Origin: Rariglobus sp967755175
GTDB lineage: Bacteria > Verrucomicrobiota > Verrucomicrobiia > Opitutales > Opitutaceae
Direction: 5' to 3'
DNA length: 64,000 nt
Assembly (NCBI GenBank): GCA_967755175.1
Contig: CBRAFO010000006.1
Coordinates: 1 to 64,000, forward strand
The notes under the pieces were generated by a model, which saw nothing but the letters and a program-made list of their open reading frames with translations, was not told where the DNA came from and did no database searches. Of the stretch, positions 1 through 8,560 are shown in pieces. The position numbers and the translations under genes are program-made. How positions within the stretch are numbered: the first letter of the stretch is position 1; every line of letters begins with the position of its first letter.

Positions 1-830
<830 letters not shown>

Positions 831-884
831 CACCGGGTAAATCAGGAAAGCCGGCGCAGTGTTACACGGTTTGTTGAAAAATCT

Positions 885-1637
885 TCAATCGCTCAAAACC
901 GCCAGCAGATGCCGCACCTCGTCGTCGATCTCGGCAGCGTCGGCCACTGTGTGAGCAATCTCCTCGCGAAACACTTCGCGAAACCGGCGTCGCAGTCGAT
1001 GCACCGCCACGCGCGCCGCGGCTTCGCTCAATCCCAGCGCCGCAGCCACTGGAGCGTAACCGTCTCCGCCTCGGGGCGCCGTGAGATGAACCTTCAGCAG
1101 GTCGAATTCCCGCGTTTTGTCCGCCGCGACAAATTCACCGCGCAACCGCGCCATCGCTTGATCGAGCAGAGTGAGCGCCCAACGGCGTTCGTAGATTTTC
1201 TCCGCCGAAGCCTCGTCCCGCAGCCCCGCGTGATAACCGCTCTCGGCGAGAGCCGTGTCGAACGTGACGTGGCGGTGTCCGCCACCGCGCTTCACGGCGC
1301 GCGCCTTTTCCCATTCGTTCGCCATGAAACGCTTGAACGCCACCAGGAGAAACGAGCGGAAGCGGCCCTTCTCCGGCGCGACCAACCGCAACGCATCCGC
1401 GTCGTCCTCCAGCAGTCGCGCGAAAAACGCCTGCGTAAGATCCTGCGCATCGTGAGGCGTGCAGCCCTGTCGCCGCGCGAAGGCGTAGAGCGGTGGCCAG
1501 TAAACGCGGCAAAGCGTCTCCAAGGCCGCGCCGACCTCCGGCGAATGTTTTTCCCGCGCCTTCAACACGACGGTCCAGCGGGTAACGGCGAACCGCCCCC
1601 GGCTCGCTTCGCCGGTTTTTTTATCGAGGGTGTTCAT
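885..1637 (-). CDS. ECF-type RNA polymerase sigma factor
   Basis: 250-residue sigma-70-family factor. Residues about 40-110 match region 2 (HDAQDLTQAFFARLL followed by a Phe/Arg-rich helix) and about 190-225 match the region 4 helix-turn-helix (GLSEAAARVAVHRLRRRF). It would direct RNA polymerase to its own promoters. The gene precedes the Ser/Thr kinase, so kinase-linked control of the sigma factor is a reasonable inference. No anti-sigma factor is next to it. The ATG at 1637 gives the full region 2, and no better start is visible. Confidence 0.85.
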   Translation of the reverse strand: MNTLDKKTGEASRGRFAVTRWTVVLKAREKHSPEVGAALETLCRVYWPPLYAFARRQGCTPHDAQDLTQAFFARLLEDDADALRLVAPEKGRFRSFLLVAFKRFMANEWEKARAVKRGGGHRHVTFDTALAESGYHAGLRDEASAEKIYERRWALTLLDQAMARLRGEFVAADKTREFDLLKVHLTAPRGGDGYAPVAAALGLSEAAARVAVHRLRRRFREVFREEIAHTVADAAEIDDEVRHLLAVLSD

Positions 1638-1730
1638 GGAATGCGTCCGACGGCAAAAGCCTTCGGCGCCCGCCGGTTGTCAACGCGATTTGCCCGGTCG
1701 AACGCCGCACGGCGCCAACTCAGAGCGGCC

Positions 1731-3305
1731 TCATCGCTTGGCCGGCCTGATCTTCGCGGTCACCAGTATCCATGACGTCGTCGGCGGCGTTCGGCTCACG
1801 GCCTCGGTCACGAGGTCGCCCGTGATCGTCCAGGAGAACCGGTGCGGCTCGCCGCCGCGCAACACCGCGGTGTTCCCGATCGGCACCCGCACGTCGGCCG
1901 CCGCCGCACGCACCACAAACACCGGCGTAAGGGGCTGTGTGGCCTCCGCAGACGTCTCGCCCTCGGCAAGTTTTCGAAACCCTTCAAACTCGGTCGCCTG
2001 CGGTGCCAGGCTCAGCTCGATGGTTCCGTTTGCGCGCACGCGTGGCGTCACCGCCAACTCCACTCCGACCGTGCGACCCGCAAACTTCGCCGGCACCCAG
2101 CCGGCGCCCTCCTTCTTTTCCCAACCAATTGGATACCGCATCTCATCACCTACCACCATCCTCGCCGGGTTACCCGAACCTACCGTAACCCTCGGCGAAA
2201 CCACAGGCGAACCCTTGCGCTTCTCCAACTCGGCGAGCGCCGCTTCGAGCTGCACCGGCGTCAACCCCTCAGGGCGCCCCGCCGCCTTGATCAGCACATC
2301 GAGCGCACCTTCCACCGGCGGCTCGCCTTGGATTTCGATGAACCGCGCCTCGACTTCGACCGGAATCGAAACGTCGGCCAGCATCGCGAACCGCTCATCT
2401 CCGACCACTCGAACCCGCGTCGCCTCGTCGGCCCACGGGTCGAAGACGAAGCGTTGGCCCAGTTGTTTTCTCAACACGCCGGCCACCGCGATGCGCACCG
2501 CCAGATCCGAATGCAGCAGTCCATCGAACAACGACGAGGGCTCCAACGCCGCGCGCGCCGCCAGTTGCCCGAGAGCAAAGGTCTTCGCCTCGGCTTCGCC
2601 CCGCGCAGCCAGTTCAAACACCCGCGTTTTCGCCTTTGCCCAGCCCTCGTCCGCGCCGCCGCTCACCTGCGCTATCAACTCCTTCAACTCGATCTGACTC
2701 CGTGCCGTCGCCTTCGCCATCTCGACCGCGCGGGTCTTCCCGTCTTCAAGCCAGCCGCGAAACGGGTCCGGCTCGGTCATGCCCACCAATCGCGCGATCT
2801 CTTCGCCGCGTGCGTTGACCATCACAAATGCCGGCACGCCGGTGATCTGATAACGCGCAACGAGGTCCGTTTGTTGATCGAAATCGAGCTTGATGCGCCC
2901 GAACGGCTCCAGTCGCGAACGCACGCTGGCGTTGCTCAACGTCGTGCGCTCCATCTGGTGGCAAAAGCCACACCACGTCGCCGTGAAAAACAGCACCGTG
3001 GGCGCACCCTCCAAAGCGGCGTCCGCCTTAAAGTCGGGGAGCTTCGCGGACCAGATATCCGCGACCGGTGCCGGGGCCGCAGCCGCAGGCACCCCAGCAG
3101 ACGGAGCCGCAAGCCCCGGCATCACGCCCATCACCACCGCGAACCAGATCGCCCGCCCCCGCCCCCTCGCCCACCTCCATGCGCACACTCCCCCCCACGC
3201 GGCGCGCCAGCCGATTCGTTTGTCACTTATTAAGTGACAAACTGGATTGGGGATTGGACTGAGCTCGTGGCCAGACAGGGAACGTGATCGGTGACGTGGT
3301 TTCAT
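1731..3305 (-). CDS. Secreted thioredoxin-fold protein with secretin-like C-terminal part
   Basis: About 524 residues if it starts at the ATG (3305) that overlaps the upstream stop as ATGA. A thioredoxin domain carries the redox motif CGFC at about residues 112-115 (context TATWCGFCHQME) and the cis-Pro region ITGVPAF. The C-terminal 120 residues contain GVELAVTPRVRANGTIELSL, a pattern like the beta-strand part of secretin-type proteins. A hydrophobic segment (IWFAVVMGVMPGLAA) looks like a signal peptide, but about 50 residues precede it, including a palindrome-encoded VCHLISDK stretch. The true start may therefore be a GTG/ATG nearer that segment. It is coupled to a tetrahaem lipoprotein, fitting a periplasmic redox role. 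Start uncertain; function partly inferred. Confidence 0.75.
   Translation of the reverse strand: MKPRHRSRSLSGHELSPIPNPVCHLISDKRIGWRAAWGGVCAWRWARGRGRAIWFAVVMGVMPGLAAPSAGVPAAAAPAPVADIWSAKLPDFKADAALEGAPTVLFFTATWCGFCHQMERTTLSNASVRSRLEPFGRIKLDFDQQTDLVARYQITGVPAFVMVNARGEEIARLVGMTEPDPFRGWLEDGKTRAVEMAKATARSQIELKELIAQVSGGADEGWAKAKTRVFELAARGEAEAKTFALGQLAARAALEPSSLFDGLLHSDLAVRIAVAGVLRKQLGQRFVFDPWADEATRVRVVGDERFAMLADVSIPVEVEARFIEIQGEPPVEGALDVLIKAAGRPEGLTPVQLEAALAELEKRKGSPVVSPRVTVGSGNPARMVVGDEMRYPIGWEKKEGAGWVPAKFAGRTVGVELAVTPRVRANGTIELSLAPQATEFEGFRKLAEGETSAEATQPLTPVFVVRAAAADVRVPIGNTAVLRGGEPHRFSWTITGDLVTEAVSRTPPTTSWILVTAKIRPAKR
3218..3242 (+). repeat. Family 1 palindrome, copy 1 (thioredoxin gene N-terminus)
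   Basis: Perfect 12-base arms GTTTGTCACTTA around central T at 3230. On the minus strand it reads VCHLISDK in frame with the thioredoxin-fold gene as annotated. If that gene starts further downstream, the copy is intergenic. Confidence 0.95.
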
Positions 3306-4702
3306 GATTTCGGCTCCTTGCCGTGTTGGATGTGCCACCAAAATTTGTCCCATTCGAACGGCCGGCTGAAATCGCCGTGGTGGCACTTCAGGCAATCGCC
3401 CGGCCCGATCGGACGGAAATGCGCGGTCACCGGTCCTCCGCTCTGGCGCTGGGCGATGTGCGTGCTGCCCGGGCCATGGCAGCTTTCGCAGCCGACTTGA
3501 GTGAGTTTGGCCGCTCCGTATTCGCGCCGGTAGCCCGAGGGCGTGCCGAAGCCCACGGTGTGACACCCGATGCACGAGGGATCGGCGTCCGCTCGCTTCT
3601 CGACCAACGCGTTGAACGCGCCCGAGTGTCCGCTCTGCTGCCATACCTTGGCCGCGCCCGGGTGGCAGTTCATGCACGCCTGGCTGCCCACGTAACTCGC
3701 TCCCGCTCGCGCGCCCGGTATCCGCTCCGCCATCACATGCTCCGGTGAATCGACCGCCAGCCTCGTTTGCCCGACTTCACGCTGATAAGCCATCACCAAC
3801 GCCAGAATCTCGTCGTGTTCCATGTAGCGCTTGTCGAGCAAGGTGATCGCGTGCTGGCCGACGAAGGGCGGCCCCGCCTTCGGCAAAACCAGCTCCAGCG
3901 CGCCAAACGACTTCGCCTCGTTCGCCGTGTAGTAGATGTAGCTCTGCCCCTGCTTTTGCAGCGCCTGCGCGGGCTGGCTTACCTTGCCGCCGAGAATCAG
4001 ACTGAACTCGTAAAATTGCGCGGAGAGCGCCGTCAGCGACGCCTCGTCGGTGAACGCCAACAGCACCAGCACATCGGCCTCGCGCATCACCGCCGGCAGG
4101 ATGCGCCCAAGACAAGTCGCCATGTCCTCCACCGCCAGCCCCTCGCCCAACGTGTCCGCCAACCCGCGCGGATCGACCACGCCCACGAAGGCGATGCGTC
4201 GTCCACCTTCCCTGATGACCGTCCAGCCGGGCAACACCGGCTTGCCTGTCGCGCGGTCCAGCAGATTCGCGCTCACCAGCGGCATCGGCGAAGCGGCCGC
4301 CACGGTGCGCAACGCCTCCGCCGACAAGCCCGCCTCGCGGTGGCCGGCATTCAGCACGACGTAACGCATTTCCGCATACGCCTTCACGACCTGCTTGTAT
4401 TTCAACAGCTGGTAATCCTCCGGTCCTTCCAGGGCATCGCCCACGTCCACGCCGATCGCGCCGGCAAACGGACCATCCACCTCGATCGCGCTGCGCAGGC
4501 GGGCCAAGCCGCCGTATTGTCCGCTGAAGCAGCCGCAGTGGGTGAGGCGCCCGTGCGTCTGCGACGTGAAAAACAACGGCACGACCGGCGCGTCTCCGTT
4601 CGATCCGCTTGGTCCTGACGCGCCGCCCGGCCGACAGCCGCCTAGGAGCAGTGCGATGGCGAGCAGCAAGAACACGACTCCGAGACCTCCGGGAAGTGGC
4701 AT
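3302..4702 (-). CDS. Lipoprotein: 5'-nucleotidase-like domain fused to tetrahaem cytochrome c
   Basis: 466 residues from the ATG at 4702, chosen because a lipoprotein signal begins there (lipobox LGGC, Cys at 23). Upstream in-frame sequence is repeat-derived. Residues about 35-300 resemble the UshA/5'-nucleotidase metallophosphatase fold (SQTHGR, YGGLARLR, VDVGDALEG, NAGHREAG), but the usual Asp and Asn metal ligands are replaced, so hydrolase activity is doubtful. A CGC motif (THCGCFSG) sits where the related UshA-like seleno-protein families carry U/CGC. Residues about 335-445 hold four CxxCH haem sites: CMNCH, CIGCH, CESCH and CLKCH. The product is likely an outer-facing or periplasmic electron carrier, coupled to the downstream thioredoxin gene by an ATGA overlap. 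Confidence 0.82.
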   Translation of the reverse strand: MPLPGGLGVVFLLLAIALLLGGCRPGGASGPSGSNGDAPVVPLFFTSQTHGRLTHCGCFSGQYGGLARLRSAIEVDGPFAGAIGVDVGDALEGPEDYQLLKYKQVVKAYAEMRYVVLNAGHREAGLSAEALRTVAAASPMPLVSANLLDRATGKPVLPGWTVIREGGRRIAFVGVVDPRGLADTLGEGLAVEDMATCLGRILPAVMREADVLVLLAFTDEASLTALSAQFYEFSLILGGKVSQPAQALQKQGQSYIYYTANEAKSFGALELVLPKAGPPFVGQHAITLLDKRYMEHDEILALVMAYQREVGQTRLAVDSPEHVMAERIPGARAGASYVGSQACMNCHPGAAKVWQQSGHSGAFNALVEKRADADPSCIGCHTVGFGTPSGYRREYGAAKLTQVGCESCHGPGSTHIAQRQSGGPVTAHFRPIGPGDCLKCHHGDFSRPFEWDKFWWHIQHGKEPKS

Positions 4703-4934
4703 GGGCATCCTGCCCATGGGATGGCAACCGGGTGGCCGAGCCGCCCGAACGAACCACGGGCGGAGCGCCCAATGCTGCTCACCCGGTTTCGGCTTTCGGC
4801 GGAGCGGCGACGTCCCCGTCGCCGACTTCCTTTGCGCCGGGTGCGAAGTGAACGGCATTGGGCGGGACGCCCGTGCCACGCCCAACCGGATCGACACGAG
4901 GTCGAGCCCTGCACGAAACGATTCACGCGGTTGC
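4703..4934. repeat. Repeat-rich intergenic region
   Basis: This non-coding gap is filled with short hairpins. One lies around 4700-4720 (GGGCATCCTGCCC type). A 30-base unit at 4800-4829, containing GGCGACG-TCCC-CGTCGCC, recurs identically at 16354-16383. A third lies around 4859-4882 (GGGCGGGACGCCC type). Open frames across it are repeat-derived rather than coding. It separates the DUF4159 gene from the cytochrome lipoprotein gene on the same strand. Confidence 0.7.
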
Positions 4935-5651
4935 TCAATACAGCAGCACATACGTCAGGATGTTCACGTTGACCGCGGCGGATTGCAGGATCTCGTTTCC
5001 GCCGCAGCAGCAGCAGCCCTGCGCGTTGCCCACGTCGTTGAGCCCCTCCTTGGAGTGAATCATCACGAGGCGACCGTTGACCTCCAGGCCCTCCAGCAAG
5101 GCGGTGTTGCCGTTCTTGCACTTGAGCGAATCGATTTTATTGAGCACCGAGAACACCGGATGCGTCATCGGAATTTTGACGAGCTTGTATTCAGGCAGGG
5201 CGAGCTCGATCTCCTTCCGCAGGGATTTGTCCCAGTCCTCGTTGGAGCAGCTCGGGCTCGACAGGAGGAAGCCGCCGTTGAGCAGGTATTGGCGGAGATT
5301 TTTCCGCTCGCGCTCGGTGAGCGTGAACGCGTCCTCGCCGGAAAACACGCAGAAGGGCAGATCGAACAGGCGATCGGAATCGAGCCGCACTGCGCGAAAA
5401 CGCTTCTCCACTTTCAACGTCGTCGAGGTGGCCACGTCCGTGAGGAACTTGTCCGCGAAACACACCGAACTGCGGTTGCCCGCATAGATGAGATTACCGC
5501 AGGGCACCATGCCCGGCTCCAGCGGTGCGGTCGAGGGCACCACCGGGTCGGGGTGCTCGGGCTTCTGGTTGGTTCCAGCCGTCACGAGAGACGCGAAACC
5601 ACACGACACAACGAGAAGGAGGACGAGGCCGGTCGGGCGGAGCATGTTCAT
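4935..5651 (-). CDS. DUF4159 domain secreted protein
   Basis: 238 residues with an N-terminal signal peptide (MNMLRPTGLVLLLVVSCGFA). The rest matches the DUF4159 pattern, a flavodoxin/glutamine-amidotransferase-like fold: NLIYAGNRSS, LFDLPFCVFSGE, LRQYLLNGGFLLSS and HPVFSVL. A Cys cluster QGCCCCGG near residue 215 is notable. DUF4159 genes regularly end MoxR/Bat operons in Verrucomicrobiota and Planctomycetota. This one overlaps the DUF4175 gene by 4 bases, so it is the last clear member of that operon. Molecular function is unknown; a role in cell-envelope complex assembly is inferred from neighbours. Confidence 0.82.
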   Translation of the reverse strand: MNMLRPTGLVLLLVVSCGFASLVTAGTNQKPEHPDPVVPSTAPLEPGMVPCGNLIYAGNRSSVCFADKFLTDVATSTTLKVEKRFRAVRLDSDRLFDLPFCVFSGEDAFTLTERERKNLRQYLLNGGFLLSSPSCSNEDWDKSLRKEIELALPEYKLVKIPMTHPVFSVLNKIDSLKCKNGNTALLEGLEVNGRLVMIHSKEGLNDVGNAQGCCCCGGNEILQSAAVNVNILTYVLLY

Positions 5652-8548
5652 GGGCGGGTGATTTTTTTGAAATATTCGTCAACGAGGGCGCGGTATTCAT
5701 CGACCGAGCTTTCTCCCGGCACGGCGTCGGAATGGCGGTCGGCCGGATTTAGACCCTTCATGACATCGGGACGGTCCAGCTGCACCGCCGGCGATGCGCC
5801 CTCGCCCGTCCCGTGCCCATGGCCTCCCGCGCCCGTCATGCGTTGCGCGGAGGAATCGCCTTTCGGGCTCCCCTCGTTGCCCATGACCGACGGCTGCTGT
5901 CCGGTGCTCATTGAGTAGCCCGAACCGTCGCCTTGGCCGCGGCCACGCCCCATGCGCGGGAAACGTCCGCTGCCGTTGCCGTCGCCGCCTTTGAGGCTCT
6001 TGCACATCTGCGCAAAGGACTGCCCCTTGTTTCCGGGCAGCCTGAGCTTGAGATAGTCGTCGAGTTCATCGCCTCCCGGACAGTTCCCGCCCTGGCACTG
6101 GCTGAAGAGCTTCGCCATATCCTGCTCAAGTCGGCGGGCGAGCAACGCGCCCTGCGCGCCATCTCCTTCGAGCATGCGTTCGGTCGCCGCGCCGGCGGAT
6201 GCCGCCATGCGTTCCCTCTCAATCGCGTCGGCCAGTTTCTCCGCGCTGGCGCAGGCCTTGGGAAACTCCTTTTTCGCGGCTTCCGACTTCTCGCGCAGAC
6301 GCGCGGGCAACGCCTCCAACGATTCGCGCACGGCTTGTTGCTGCGCCGCGAGGTCTTTGAGCGCGAGCTGGTCCTCGCGATTGAGCGGCCCCTTGTTTTC
6401 GTAGGCGCGCGCTTGTTCGGACAACGCCTGCTGCGCCTGGTAGAGGCGCTCGAATTGATTGAAGGCGTTGATCACGTCGTGCAACCGGCTGAGGTCCTGC
6501 AGCGGCTTCTCCACCGAGTCGGCGAGTTTCTGTTCCTCCGCGCCAAGTCGCTCGGCGTGCTCCTGTGCCTCCTGCTCCAGCTGCTTGAACGTCTCCGGTG
6601 CGAGCGCGCGTTTGCCGTCCGGCTGCACGGAGGATTCGGCCAGCGCGCCGACCGCACCGTTGTTCAACGCAACGCTGTTGACGATTTCGTTGGCCTCGCG
6701 GGTGAGCTGCGTCTGGAGGTTCTTCTCGAAATCGTAGAGCGGGTCCTTGCGCACGAAAGTCCGCATGCGCTCCGCCTGCTGCTTCAGACGCTGGTTGAGT
6801 TCGCTCTGGCGCGCCGTGAGCGCATCGAACTCCTCGGCCGCGGCCTTGGCCTGCTCCGGTGTCTTCATGCGCTCGCGCAACGCGGCGGCATCCTTGGCGA
6901 GTTTGTCCTGCGCCTCGCGCAGATCATGGAACGCGTTGATGAGCTCCTGGTATTTTCCGGAGAGGTCGCGCACGTCGGTGGCTTCGCGGATGAAGTCGTT
7001 GTATTCCTCCTCGGAGATGATCGTGAGCGTGACCGTCTGACTGCGGGACAGCGCCGGCTCGGGCGCGTTGTCGATCGCCTCGGCGAAGAGGCTCAACCGG
7101 TCCCCGGAACGCACACCCAGCGCGACAAAATCGAAGACCAACGCCTCGGCCGCGTAACGTTGCGCGCCTTCGTAGGTGATGACCTTCGGCTCCGAATACA
7201 CGCCGTTCAACGCCCGGTGAATACGCAGCGTGCGCACGCCGTAGTCGTCCGAGGCCTCGAAGCGTGCGTTGAGCTTAAAGTCGCGGCTCACGTAGCCGTC
7301 CTGCATCGGCTCGGCCACACGCACGGTGGGCGGCAGATCGTGCGTCGCCGAAACGAAGGCCTCGGGCTGTTCGTCGGAGGGCAGCCCGGCGATATCGGTC
7401 ACGCGAAACTTGAGCCGCACGTTGTCGCGCACCGTGAGCGCGCCGCCGACTTCCTTCTCGCCGCGCACCGCCAGCGGCACGCGTTCGGTGCGGCCATCGT
7501 CGCCGGTCACTTCCATCACGCCATCGCGGAGCGGGCGATTCGATTGCAGGCGGAAGCGCAGCTCGCTGCCGCCCAGCGCCGTCGCGGATTTAAACGCGAA
7601 CGGGCGCTCCTCGGGTTTGATCGCCGTGTAGGCCGGCGACACGGTTTCCAAAAATGCGCGTTCGATCTTCGGCGTGAGCAGCACCCGCAACGTCCGCTCA
7701 CGACTGTAGAAGGATCGGTTGCGCGCGTGGGCAACCAGCACGAGGTCGGTGCGCACGTCGGCGATTTCCTGCGTAAAGCCGTCCGCGCCGTCACGAATCA
7801 GCGGAAGCGTCACCGCGGCGGCAGGCTTGCCGGGCGGATGCGCGGTGAGAAACAGTTCGCGCGGCTCGTGGCCGGCCCAGCGCACCTTCACGGTGAACTT
7901 GCCGCCATATACCACCTCCGCACCCACCTCGCCCGGATCGGTAATCTCGACGCGGGTAAACGCATACGGCGGGTGATCGCCGAGCGGATCGAGAAAGCGC
8001 GGCAACACGATCAGCGTCACCGGATAAAACACCGCCAGCACGGCGATAAACCCGAGCCCCGCCCAGCCCGCGTGCTTGAGCCGGCGTCGCGCTTCGCCCG
8101 TAAGCGCAAGGCGCGGCAGGTCGGCGCGGGCGAGTTCGGCGTCGTAGCCGCCCACGGCGCGCGCGGCGAGCGAACGCGTCAGCTCCGGCAGGCGCGCGTC
8201 CTCCGCCTGCGAAGAGAGTTGGAGTGCGTTGATGAGCTTCGAGCCGAGCTGCGCGTCGCGGCTTTCCAAGAAACGGGCCGTGCGCTCGGGCGGGTTGCGC
8301 AACAACCAACCGAGGCGCACGCATGCCGCCACGGCAGCCAATGCCGCAAGCGCGCCCGCGACGAGCAGGCCCAGTCGCGCCTCCGTGCCGAGTTGGAAAA
8401 ACGCGTCGGCCGCAATCGCCAGCACTGCGAGAACGAGCAGCGCAGGCAACAGTCGCCAGCCGAGCACGCGCCCCTTCTCGCGTTGCCACACGCGGTCGGC
8501 GGCGGCGAGGCGACGGAGGAGGGCTTCGGTTTCTCGGGTGGTTTTCAT
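5648..8548 (-). CDS. DUF4175 family large membrane-anchored protein
   Basis: 966 residues. Two to three hydrophobic segments occur near the N-terminus (LLPALLVLAVLAIAADAFF, LLVAGALAALAAVAACV, and LGFIAVLAVFYPVTLIVL near 190). An extended beta-rich extracytoplasmic region follows. From about 500 to 800 it is strongly alpha-helical and coiled-coil (ELINAFHDLREAQDKLAKD, LNQRLKQQAERMRTF). The C-terminus is a Gly/Ser-rich low-complexity tail (about 845-930). This layout is that of DUF4175-type proteins of Bat operons. It begins 13 bases after the VWA gene and overlaps the DUF4159 gene by ATGA. Probably a membrane scaffold; biochemical role unknown. Confidence 0.8.
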   Translation of the reverse strand: MKTTRETEALLRRLAAADRVWQREKGRVLGWRLLPALLVLAVLAIAADAFFQLGTEARLGLLVAGALAALAAVAACVRLGWLLRNPPERTARFLESRDAQLGSKLINALQLSSQAEDARLPELTRSLAARAVGGYDAELARADLPRLALTGEARRRLKHAGWAGLGFIAVLAVFYPVTLIVLPRFLDPLGDHPPYAFTRVEITDPGEVGAEVVYGGKFTVKVRWAGHEPRELFLTAHPPGKPAAAVTLPLIRDGADGFTQEIADVRTDLVLVAHARNRSFYSRERTLRVLLTPKIERAFLETVSPAYTAIKPEERPFAFKSATALGGSELRFRLQSNRPLRDGVMEVTGDDGRTERVPLAVRGEKEVGGALTVRDNVRLKFRVTDIAGLPSDEQPEAFVSATHDLPPTVRVAEPMQDGYVSRDFKLNARFEASDDYGVRTLRIHRALNGVYSEPKVITYEGAQRYAAEALVFDFVALGVRSGDRLSLFAEAIDNAPEPALSRSQTVTLTIISEEEYNDFIREATDVRDLSGKYQELINAFHDLREAQDKLAKDAAALRERMKTPEQAKAAAEEFDALTARQSELNQRLKQQAERMRTFVRKDPLYDFEKNLQTQLTREANEIVNSVALNNGAVGALAESSVQPDGKRALAPETFKQLEQEAQEHAERLGAEEQKLADSVEKPLQDLSRLHDVINAFNQFERLYQAQQALSEQARAYENKGPLNREDQLALKDLAAQQQAVRESLEALPARLREKSEAAKKEFPKACASAEKLADAIERERMAASAGAATERMLEGDGAQGALLARRLEQDMAKLFSQCQGGNCPGGDELDDYLKLRLPGNKGQSFAQMCKSLKGGDGNGSGRFPRMGRGRGQGDGSGYSMSTGQQPSVMGNEGSPKGDSSAQRMTGAGGHGHGTGEGASPAVQLDRPDVMKGLNPADRHSDAVPGESSVDEYRALVDEYFKKITRP

Positions 8549-8560
8549 TTTACGACAAGG

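Noticed and set aside
3218..3242. Family 1 palindromes as simple rho-independent terminators
   Set aside because: They are AT-rich dyads without a T run, and at least one clear copy lies inside a gene body that stays open.
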